This document shows, piece by piece, positions 53,252 to 60,793 of a stretch of 64,000 bases of DNA (within the stretch, counting starts at the first letter, position 1; every line of letters begins with the position of its first letter). The notes under the pieces were generated by a model, which saw only the letters and a list, made by a program, of their open reading frames with translations, searched no databases and was not told the origin of the DNA. Location: contig JBPOHT010000052.1 of NCBI GenBank assembly GCA_052035235.1, forward strand, positions 65,386 to 129,385, read 5' to 3'. The DNA is from Solimonas_A sp052035235. Its GTDB lineage: Bacteria; Pseudomonadota; Gammaproteobacteria; Nevskiales; Nevskiaceae. Position numbers and translations under genes: made by a program.

Positions 53252-54226
53252 TCAGCCCAGCAGCCGCTTTCTCATCGCCCCACTCAAGCGCATCTCCCCC
53301 GGCTCCACCGCTTCCCCGCAGCGGTCGCAGGCCGCCACCGGCACCAGCGGCTGCCCGCATTGGCGATGGAACAGCAGCAGCGGCGGACCCTTGCGGCCGG
53401 CGAGCCAGCGGTCGCCCCAGCGTAGCAGGGCAACGATGATCGGGAACAGGTCCAGGCCCTGATCCGTCAGGCGATAGCCGTCGCGGGCCTCGTCGCCACG
53501 GGTCAGCACCTCCAGCTCCACCAGCCGCGCCAGGCGCTCGCTAAGGATGTTGCTGGCGATGCCCAAGGCTTCCTGGAACTCGCCGAAGCGACGGTGACGA
53601 TAGAAGGCGGCGGCCACCGTCATCGCGGTCCAGCGGTCACCCAGGATTTCGAAGCTGCGTTGCATCAGCGGCTGCGCGGCGGCGATGTCCTCAGCCGCGA
53701 TGCTGGAGCGGCGGTGTGCACGCGCACCGGGGTGCGGGTCCAGGCCGGCGCCAGGGCCTGGACGCCAATCCACCTCGCGCGCATGCACCGGCTCCCCGCA
53801 GGCGGCACAGCACTGCAAGGGTGTGAACTCGCGACCGCAGGTGCTGTGACGCAGGCGGTGCATGGGGCTCTTGGCGTCGTAGTGCCAGCGGCGGTCCCAG
53901 GCGATGATGGCGCAGGCAACGTCGTGCAGGTCGGCACCGCGCTCGGTCAGCAGGTATTCGTCGCGCGGCGGATGCTCCTGGTAGCGGCGGCGGCGCAGCA
54001 GCCCAGCCTCCTCCAGGCGCTGCAGGCGCTTGGCCAGGACGCTGCGCGCCATGCCGGTCATCTCCAGCAATTCGCTGAAGCGGCCCTGGCCCAGGAACAG
54101 GCAGTACAGCAGCAATAGCGTCCAGCGGTCACCGATCAGGTTCAGCGCACGCGACACGGAGTGCGCCTGCACCGAGAGGTTCGGTGCGGGTGCTGAGGGA
54201 AACTTATCGCGGGATGCGGCGCTCAA
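53252..54226 (-). CDS. Tandem HxlR-type winged-helix regulator
   Basis: About 324 residues containing two HxlR domains. The first has LNLIGDRWTLLLLYCLFLGQGRF, the second FEILGDRWTAMTVAAAFYRHRRF. Each is followed by a C-x2-C zinc-ribbon-like end (CCAACGEPV; ACDRCGEAV). Single-domain HxlR proteins are about 120 residues and act as dimers, so this is an intramolecular pair. I chose a TTG at 54226 that overlaps the thiolase stop (TTGA); a GTG at 54172 is the alternative. It is the last gene of the carotenoid-oxygenase operon and probably regulates it. Confidence 0.82.
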   Translation of the reverse strand: MSAASRDKFPSAPAPNLSVQAHSVSRALNLIGDRWTLLLLYCLFLGQGRFSELLEMTGMARSVLAKRLQRLEEAGLLRRRRYQEHPPRDEYLLTERGADLHDVACAIIAWDRRWHYDAKSPMHRLRHSTCGREFTPLQCCAACGEPVHAREVDWRPGPGAGLDPHPGARAHRRSSIAAEDIAAAQPLMQRSFEILGDRWTAMTVAAAFYRHRRFGEFQEALGIASNILSERLARLVELEVLTRGDEARDGYRLTDQGLDLFPIIVALLRWGDRWLAGRKGPPLLLFHRQCGQPLVPVAACDRCGEAVEPGEMRLSGAMRKRLLG

Positions 54227-55440
54227 GGACGGCCGACGACGAAGCTGACTGTGGTCGCGCAGGACCCGCCGATGTTCAGCGTGCCGATGCGACGCGCGCC
54301 GGGAATCTGCATGTCGCCGGCTCGGCCCATCACCTGCCGCCCGGCATCCAGCAGCATGCGCACACCGGTGGCGCCCACCGGATGGCCGCCGCCGATCAGG
54401 CCGCCGGACATGTTGACCGGGCAGGCGCCGCCGGGAGCAATCGTGCCATCCTCCACCGCGCGCCAGCTCTGCCCGGGTGGCGTCAGGCCGAAATGGTCGA
54501 TCGCCATGTACTCGGTGCTGGTGAAACAGTCGTGCGTCTCGATGCCGTCCAGTGCCTGCACGCCCGGAATCCCGGCACGGCGGAAGGCGTCCTGGATCGT
54601 GGCGCGCACCTCGGGGAAGATGTAGTCCTGCCCGCGGCTGCGCTCGAGCTTGTCGAGCAGGCGCAGACCCGCATTGCGATGCCCCCAGCCGAGGATGCGC
54701 GGCAAGCACCTAGGATCCATGCCCAGCTCCGTGGCGCACTGCGGCGTGGCCAGCAGTACCGCGCAGGCACCGTCGGTGATCTGCGCGCAGTCCTGCCGGC
54801 GTACGCCAGGCTCGATCACCGGATTGGCGGCATCGTCTTCGCTGAAGGCCTCGAGGCCGAACTGCCAGCGCCGGGTCTGCGCCAGTGGATTGCGCCGTGC
54901 ATTGGCATAGTTGAGTTTCGAGATCGCATTGAGATGGCGCCGGTCCAGTCCATGGCGCTCCTCGTATTCCTGCGCCAGGCGACCGAACACGGCCGGCCAC
55001 ATGAAGCGGCAGGGGATGTCCTCTCGTCCTTGCCAGGCGGCGGAATTCTGGATGCGCGAGGCCTCGTCGCCGGGCAGGTTCTTCTGCTCTTCCACGCCCA
55101 CCACCAGCACGCAGTCGTAACGACCGGCCTCGATCTCCGCCATGGCGGAGAGAATCGCCAGCGAGCCGGACGCACAGGCGGCCTCGTGGCGCATCGCCGG
55201 GCGACCCCAGAGCTCCGGCACTACCTGCGCCACCATCGCGCCCAGATGCCCCTGCTGACGCTGCAGTTCGCCAAAGGCATTGCCGACGTGGATCGACTCC
55301 ACCTGCTCGGGGCCAATGCCTGAATCTTCCAGCGCGCCATGGGTGGCCTCGCGGATCATGTCGGACAGATCTCGCCCCTCACGCGACCAGGCGCGCGCAA
55401 AGTCGGTCTGGTGGCCACCAAGGATGCAGATGCCGGTCAC
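54223..55440 (-). CDS. Thiolase (acetyl-CoA acetyltransferase family)
   Basis: A 405-residue thiolase-fold enzyme. The nucleophile region is EAACASGS (Cys89), and the C-terminal part has GGLIGGGHPVGATG (catalytic His) and an NIGGSCATTV end. The second Cys of degradative thiolases (usually in a CxG) is replaced by this GSCATT segment. The subgroup resembles thiolases of lipid or sterol side-chain use rather than FadA. The start GTG overlaps the carotenoid oxygenase stop (GTGA). Confidence 0.9.
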   Translation of the reverse strand: MTGICILGGHQTDFARAWSREGRDLSDMIREATHGALEDSGIGPEQVESIHVGNAFGELQRQQGHLGAMVAQVVPELWGRPAMRHEAACASGSLAILSAMAEIEAGRYDCVLVVGVEEQKNLPGDEASRIQNSAAWQGREDIPCRFMWPAVFGRLAQEYEERHGLDRRHLNAISKLNYANARRNPLAQTRRWQFGLEAFSEDDAANPVIEPGVRRQDCAQITDGACAVLLATPQCATELGMDPRCLPRILGWGHRNAGLRLLDKLERSRGQDYIFPEVRATIQDAFRRAGIPGVQALDGIETHDCFTSTEYMAIDHFGLTPPGQSWRAVEDGTIAPGGACPVNMSGGLIGGGHPVGATGVRMLLDAGRQVMGRAGDMQIPGARRIGTLNIGGSCATTVSFVVGRP

Positions 55441-56885
55441 GCGGCCTTCACCTGGTCACCACGCGCCCAGGTCGCATGGAAGCCCGCCGGCACACGGCAG
55501 GGCAGATTCACCGTGGCGACCGGCCCGCGCGTAACATCGCGTGCATCCAGCACCTGCACCTCGCTGCGTCCACTCTCCGCATTGGTGACGAAGACCGTGA
55601 GCCAGCCGTCGTCCTCGGCGGTTGCCCCGATACGCGGCGCGAACGCAGCCTCGGAACCGAAGCAGCCGGGGGCATAGCGCCAGGTCTCGCAGGCGCCGCT
55701 GCGCAGGTCGTACTTGTGGATGCCGTCGAAGCGCTGCAAGTCGGTGGCCGTGTCGATCGACATGACGTAGCCATATTGCGTCCGCCGGCCGGCACGGTCG
55801 AGGTTCACCATGGGGAACTCGCCGATGCGGTCGTCGATCTGGCGCTGGCGCACGGCGCCGGTCTTCACGTTCATGCGCCATTCCCAGGGCACGGCATGCA
55901 GTGCCAGCACCGCCACCATCGGTGCGTAGGGGCCGTAGGCGCGGTTCGGCACCATGCCATTGGGCACCATGCGGCAGGCCTGCATGACGACCTCGTCGCC
56001 CTCCTCCCAGGCATTGATGACGTGGTAGATGTAGCAGGGATCGGTCTCGAACCAGCGCACCTCGCTGCCGCGTCCACGCCGTGGCACCACGCCGAAGCGC
56101 GCCGGCTGCTCGCGGCGCTGCTCGATGGTCCACTGGCCACGCCGCTGGCCCTGCTCGGTCATGACCACGGGCAGGTCGTGCAGGATCAGGTAGTTCTGGG
56201 TCAGGCCCATGTCGTGAGGCAGGCGTGGGCCAGGCAGTTCCACCTTGTCGAAGTTCAGCAGATGCCCTTCGCGGTCCACCACGCCAAAGGACATCCAGGG
56301 CTCGTACAGCGCGTAGTCGAAGAATACGAACTCGCCGCTGACGGGATCAACCTTGGAGTGCGCCGAGACATGGCGCGGCAGGCGACTGTCGAAGCGCTCC
56401 TCGCGCAGGGTCTCCAGCGTTCGCGCGTCGACACGCACCGGGATGCCGCTGACGTACCACAGTGCCAGCAGGCTGCCGCCGTGCAACAGGATGTCAGTGT
56501 TGGCGGTGTCCTTGTACACCGTGCCGCCGCGCTCGCGATGGGCGGGCAACATCACCCCTCCGGCTCCGCAGCCGCCGGCCAGGTCTGACTGGAAGTCCGC
56601 CGAGCGCACGTAGCGGCTGCGGTACTCGGCGCGGCCGTCCTCGAACCAGACGCCATGGAGCATGCCGTCGCCGTCGAACCAGTGGTGCAGATCCTGCGGC
56701 GCCTGGGCCGGGTTGGGTCCATTGCGCACGTAGGCGCCCCACAGTTCCCGCGGCAGTTCGCCGGTGATGTCGCAGTGCAGCACGGTTTCCTCCCGTGCCA
56801 CGGGCGCGTAGAGGTCCTGCAGGTAGGGATTGAAATCGTTGGGGTTGCCGGAAGCATTCCCGGCAGCGGCGGCGGGCGTCTCCAT
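55437..56885 (-). CDS. Carotenoid oxygenase family protein
   Basis: About 482 residues. The family motifs are AYVRNGPNPAQAP, WFDGDGMLHGVWF and AHSKVDPVSGEFVFFDY. Four likely iron-ligand His residues are in SAHSKVD, ILHDLPV, IYHVINAWE and the C-terminal GFHATW. It cleaves a carbon-carbon double bond of a carotenoid, stilbene or phenylpropanoid with oxygen. The substrate is not evident; coupling to a thiolase suggests catabolism of the cleavage product. The ATG at 56885 has GGAGGAG upstream. Confidence 0.92.
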   Translation of the reverse strand: METPAAAAGNASGNPNDFNPYLQDLYAPVAREETVLHCDITGELPRELWGAYVRNGPNPAQAPQDLHHWFDGDGMLHGVWFEDGRAEYRSRYVRSADFQSDLAGGCGAGGVMLPAHRERGGTVYKDTANTDILLHGGSLLALWYVSGIPVRVDARTLETLREERFDSRLPRHVSAHSKVDPVSGEFVFFDYALYEPWMSFGVVDREGHLLNFDKVELPGPRLPHDMGLTQNYLILHDLPVVMTEQGQRRGQWTIEQRREQPARFGVVPRRGRGSEVRWFETDPCYIYHVINAWEEGDEVVMQACRMVPNGMVPNRAYGPYAPMVAVLALHAVPWEWRMNVKTGAVRQRQIDDRIGEFPMVNLDRAGRRTQYGYVMSIDTATDLQRFDGIHKYDLRSGACETWRYAPGCFGSEAAFAPRIGATAEDDGWLTVFVTNAESGRSEVQVLDARDVTRGPVATVNLPCRVPAGFHATWARGDQVKAA

Positions 56886-57371
56886 GTTCTCCTCCCTCCG
56901 CTCTGCGGCGGAATGCTGCGGTGCCGCAGCGCGGCCCATCATGCGATCAGACTACGGTTGTAGGTTTCTTTATGCAAGCGTATGCTGACTCCATGGTCAG
57001 TGGCCCGGCAGAGGCCCCTCCCAGTGCGAGAAAGGAGCTGCGATGCGAGACGGATTCGCCATCGGGCGCGATGCGAACGGACCGACCGGCGCTGCCGCTA
57101 CGGTCCGCCGCATCGCTGCCTGCATGTATCGGAGGACGCGCGTGTGAATGCGCCGCCGCGTGACGTGCGGATCGCCGAGCCCCTGCTCGGCAGGCAGTCA
57201 CTGGCGCAAGCCGCCAAGGTCTTGTACCTTGACCGGACTCGAAACGATTTCAATGAAAGAGCAGCCCTGACCTTACCGGCAGAGGCTGCCACATGACGCA
57301 AGACCCCCACGAAGGATTGCGTCCGGCCTGTGCGAGGGCCGGGCACTTTGGTGCCACTAGAGGAGATAACG
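56886..57371. other. Divergent intergenic region, no gene seen
   Basis: A 486-base gap between the carotenoid oxygenase operon and the DUF1302 gene. Short open frames here have no family resemblance or good Shine-Dalgarno. It should hold promoters for both directions; I found no clear operator or long repeat. Confidence 0.6.
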
Positions 57372-59189
57372 ATGAAGTCGAGAGTAAATGGATTCCTGCG
57401 CCTGGGCGCGGGCGGGGTAATGCTGACCGTGCCGATCATGGCCTCGGCATTGAAGTTCGAATCCGGCGAGATCAAGGGTAGCTTCGATACGACCCTGTCG
57501 GCCGGCGTCCAGATTCGCATGCAGGATCCGGACAAGACCCTGTACGGCATTGCCAACGGCGGCGTCAGCCGCTCCGTCAACGATGACAATGGCAATCTGA
57601 ACTACAAGAAAGGTGACGTCACCTCCGCCCCCATCAAGGCCACGCACGACCTGGAACTGACCTGGCGCAATTTCGGCGTGTTCAATCGCGTGTCGTACTT
57701 CTACGACATCGAGAACCACGACTCGAACAAGCTTGGGAGCCGTGGTGAAGACCGCCTGGGCGCAGAATTCGACCTGCTCGATCTCTTCGTCTACGGCAAC
57801 TTCAACGTCGCGGGCCGCAGTGTCTCTGCACGCCTCGGCCGCCAAGTCGTGAGCTGGGGCGAGAGCACTTTCATCCCCAATGGCATCAACGCCATCAATC
57901 CGGTCGACGTCTCCAAGCTCCGTCAGCCGGGCTCGGAGATCAAGGAAGCCTTGCTGCCGCTGCCAATGTTCTGGTCTTCGATCTCGCTTACCGACTCGTT
58001 GAGCACGGAGCTACTCTGGATTCTGTCCTGGGACAAGACCGAGATCGACCCTAACGGCTCCTACTTCTCGACCACCGATGTGCTGTCTGACGACTCCACC
58101 CGGGTCTTCGCCGGCTTCGGCCGTGGCTTGGACGAGCGCTCGCCCCCGGGTGCACAGGCCTGGGGCCAGCGGCAGGCCGATCGCAACCCGGATGACCAAC
58201 GTAACCAATACGGCATCTCGTTCCGCTATCTCTCCGAAGCACTCAACAACACCGAGTTCGGGCTGTACTACCTGAAGTACCACAGCCGTACGCCGCTGGT
58301 TTCCGGCGTCCGTGCGTCCCAGACGCCACCGGTCACCAACCCGCTGGGCCTTTTCACCAATGCACCGGGAGGCACTGGCTCCGCGTTCTATTTCGGCGAG
58401 TATCCGGAAAATATCGAGCTGTTCGGCCTGAGCTTCAATACCAGCGGACCGTTCGGCATCGCACTGCAAGGCGAGTACTCGTATCGTCCGAATCAGCCGG
58501 TGCAACGCGAGGACGTGGAGATCGTCCTGGCTGTGCTTGGTCTGCCGAACGACATCACCGGCCGCAACTTCGTTGCCGGTCCGGGTGGCACGCCGATTCC
58601 GGCCGCTGCCACGGTTCCCGCAGGCACGATCATCAAGGGCTACGAACGCGCCGCTGTCCATCAGGTGCAGGCTACGGCTACCAAGGCGTTCGGCCCCACC
58701 TTCGGCGCACAGCAGTTCTCGACGGTCTTCGACATCGGCTACACCCACATGGAGTTGCCGGACGGAATGCTCTTCAACGGACCGGCGACCAACCTGCCGT
58801 CGGATCCCTCCTTCACCACACCCGCGCTGCCCCTATCCCAGGGGGCGATCCAGAACGGCGAGGGCTACGCCGATCCGAGTTCCTGGGGCTATCGTGTGGT
58901 GGGACGCCTCGAATACGAGAATGTTATCGGCGCCGCCGGCCTGGCACCGCGTGTGGTGTTCTCGCATGACGTCAATGGTGTCGGTGCCACCTTCAACCAG
59001 GAAACCAAGGCCCTCACCTTGGGCCTGGGCCTGAATTATCTGCAGCGCTGGCAGGCCGATCTGGCCTACACCAGCTTCTTCGGCGGCCGCACCTACTCGG
59101 GCACGGACAATGCCGGCAGCTACGCCAGCAGCGCCAATCCCCTCAAGGATCGTGACTTCCTCGCGCTCAGCGTCTCGTACGCGTTCTGA
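57372..59189 (+). CDS. DUF1302 family outer-membrane protein
   Basis: A 605-residue protein. The N-terminal hydrophobic signal ends near IMASA, followed by the DUF1302 features GIANGGVSRSVNDDNGNLNY, GRQVVSWGESTFIPNGINAI and EIDPNGSYFSTTD. It has beta-barrel character to the final SVSYAF. It is a paralogue of 7335-9191: both share the WGESTF block and the IDP-GSY segment. AGAGGAG precedes the ATG at 57372. It is followed 22 bases later by its usual partner DUF1329. Confidence 0.9.
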   Translation: MKSRVNGFLRLGAGGVMLTVPIMASALKFESGEIKGSFDTTLSAGVQIRMQDPDKTLYGIANGGVSRSVNDDNGNLNYKKGDVTSAPIKATHDLELTWRNFGVFNRVSYFYDIENHDSNKLGSRGEDRLGAEFDLLDLFVYGNFNVAGRSVSARLGRQVVSWGESTFIPNGINAINPVDVSKLRQPGSEIKEALLPLPMFWSSISLTDSLSTELLWILSWDKTEIDPNGSYFSTTDVLSDDSTRVFAGFGRGLDERSPPGAQAWGQRQADRNPDDQRNQYGISFRYLSEALNNTEFGLYYLKYHSRTPLVSGVRASQTPPVTNPLGLFTNAPGGTGSAFYFGEYPENIELFGLSFNTSGPFGIALQGEYSYRPNQPVQREDVEIVLAVLGLPNDITGRNFVAGPGGTPIPAAATVPAGTIIKGYERAAVHQVQATATKAFGPTFGAQQFSTVFDIGYTHMELPDGMLFNGPATNLPSDPSFTTPALPLSQGAIQNGEGYADPSSWGYRVVGRLEYENVIGAAGLAPRVVFSHDVNGVGATFNQETKALTLGLGLNYLQRWQADLAYTSFFGGRTYSGTDNAGSYASSANPLKDRDFLALSVSYAF

Positions 59190-59211
59190 TCGAGGCCACA
59201 AGGAGAATTCC

Positions 59212-60570
59212 ATGAAGCACAAGATGATCAAGACGAGCCTGATGGCTCTGGCCTTCTTCGCCGGCACCGCGCAGGCCGCGGTCTCGGCTGACGAGGCCGC
59301 CGCGCTCGGCAAGACGCTGACCCCCATCGGCGCCGAGAAGGCCGGCAACAAGGACGGCAGCATTCCCGCCTGGGACGGCGGCCTGGTGAAGGCGCAGGCG
59401 GGCTTCAAGCCGGGCGGCCACTATCCCGATCCCTACGCCAGCGACAAGCCGTTGTTCACCATCACCGCCGCCAACGCGGAGCAGTACAAGGACAAGCTGT
59501 CACCCGGACAGATCGCGCTGCTGAAGCGCTATGCCGACTGGAAGATGGTGGTCTACCCGACGCGCCGCAGCGCCGGCTATCCGCAGAAGTGGTACGACGA
59601 GTCCATTGCCAATGCCACCAAGGTCAACCTGGTCGGCGGCGGCAACGGTTTCACCGGCACCAGCGACGGCACGCCCTTCCCGATTCCCAAGAACGGGCAG
59701 GAGGCGATCTGGAATCACCTGACGATCTACAAGGGTGATACCTACGCCACCTCCTGGGCCCAGGCGCCGGTAACGCAGGGTGGCGACTTCAACCTGGTGC
59801 GCTTCGACTACGAGTACGACTTCACCTACGGCAACCAGAAGAAGACGCCGGCGCAGCGCGAAGGCAACCTGCTGTTCTACTTCCTGCAGATCATCAAGGA
59901 CCCGCCGCGCCTGGCGGGCGGCATCCTGCTGGTGCACGAGTACGCCGACCAGGTGAGCCAGCCGCGCAAGGCCTGGACCTACAGCCCGGGACAGCGCCGC
60001 GTGCGCCTGGCGCCGAGCGTGGCCTATGACAACCCGGGCACCGCCTCCGACGGCCTGCGCACCAACGACGACTTCAACATGTTCAACGGTGCGACGGATC
60101 GCTACGAGTGGAAGCTGGTGGGCAAGAAGGAGATGTTCATTCCCTACAACGGCTACAAGCTCAACGGGCCCTCGCTGAAGCTCAAGGAAGTCCTCAAGCC
60201 CGGCCACATCAACGGCGACCACGCCCGCTACGAACTGCACCGCGTCTGGGTGGTGGAAGCCACGCTCAAGCCCGGCACCTCGCACGTGTACAAGCGCCGC
60301 ACCATGTACCTGGACGAGGATAGCTGGACCGTGGCCGTGTCCGACAAGTACGACAACCGCGACCAGCTGTGGCGCGTGAGCGAGATGCACCGCATCCAGT
60401 ACTACGACGTGCCGTTCCTGGGCCCCGGCCCCGAGGTGCACCACGACCTGCAGTCGGGCCGCTACATCGCCATGCAGCTGTTCAACGAGGAGAACGTCCT
60501 CTACAAGCCGGTCAACCGTAGCCCGGCCGACTTCACGCCGGATGCGCTGCGCAGCAAGGGCACGCGCTAA
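59212..60570 (+). CDS. DUF1329 family periplasmic/outer-membrane-associated protein
   Basis: A 452-residue protein with a signal peptide ending GTAQA. It then has the DUF1329 start LGKTLTPIGAEKAGNKDGSI, PAWDGG and, further on, YSPGQRRVRLAPSVAYDNPG. The fold is LolA/LolB-like, suggesting lipid binding or transfer. AGGAG lies before the ATG at 59212. It pairs with the DUF1302 barrel, presumably for moving a hydrophobic substrate. A strong terminator follows. Confidence 0.9.
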   Translation: MKHKMIKTSLMALAFFAGTAQAAVSADEAAALGKTLTPIGAEKAGNKDGSIPAWDGGLVKAQAGFKPGGHYPDPYASDKPLFTITAANAEQYKDKLSPGQIALLKRYADWKMVVYPTRRSAGYPQKWYDESIANATKVNLVGGGNGFTGTSDGTPFPIPKNGQEAIWNHLTIYKGDTYATSWAQAPVTQGGDFNLVRFDYEYDFTYGNQKKTPAQREGNLLFYFLQIIKDPPRLAGGILLVHEYADQVSQPRKAWTYSPGQRRVRLAPSVAYDNPGTASDGLRTNDDFNMFNGATDRYEWKLVGKKEMFIPYNGYKLNGPSLKLKEVLKPGHINGDHARYELHRVWVVEATLKPGTSHVYKRRTMYLDEDSWTVAVSDKYDNRDQLWRVSEMHRIQYYDVPFLGPGPEVHHDLQSGRYIAMQLFNEENVLYKPVNRSPADFTPDALRSKGTR

Positions 60571-60595
60571 GGTCTTTGACTGACATTTGGCACCT

Positions 60596-60628
60596 GGGGC
60601 GCGACGCGAGTCGCGCCCCGATTTTTTT
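60596..60628 (+). terminator. Terminator of the DUF1302-DUF1329 unit
   Basis: GGGGCGCGAC (60596-60605), loop GCGA, GTCGCGCCCC (60610-60619), then GATTTTTTT. Confidence 0.92.
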
Positions 60629-60664
60629 GTGCCGTGCCTGGCGCAAGCTGAAGGATCGGTGGTC

Positions 60665-60742
60665 CGTAGGTTGGGCAGAGCGGAGCGATGCCCAACATGA
60701 AAGGTCAGATGTTGGGCATCGCTCCGCTCTGCCCAACCTACG
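60665..60742. repeat. Perfect 34-bp inverted repeat before the LuxR-type gene
   Basis: The left arm 60665-60698 (starting CGTAGGTTGGGCAGAGCGGA) has an exact inverted copy at 60709-60742 with a ten-base loop. The class is common in proteobacterial intergenic DNA. It ends 51 bases before the regulator ATG and so may affect its promoter or leader. Confidence 0.88.
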
Positions 60743-60793
60743 CTATAGTCGCACCACTCATTTCCCCCGACGCGACAGGCACAGAACGGCGAC

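Noticed and set aside
57107..57296. A possible small gene before the DUF1302 start
   Set aside because: It is short, lacks a Shine-Dalgarno and recognisable sequence, and sits in a divergent promoter region.
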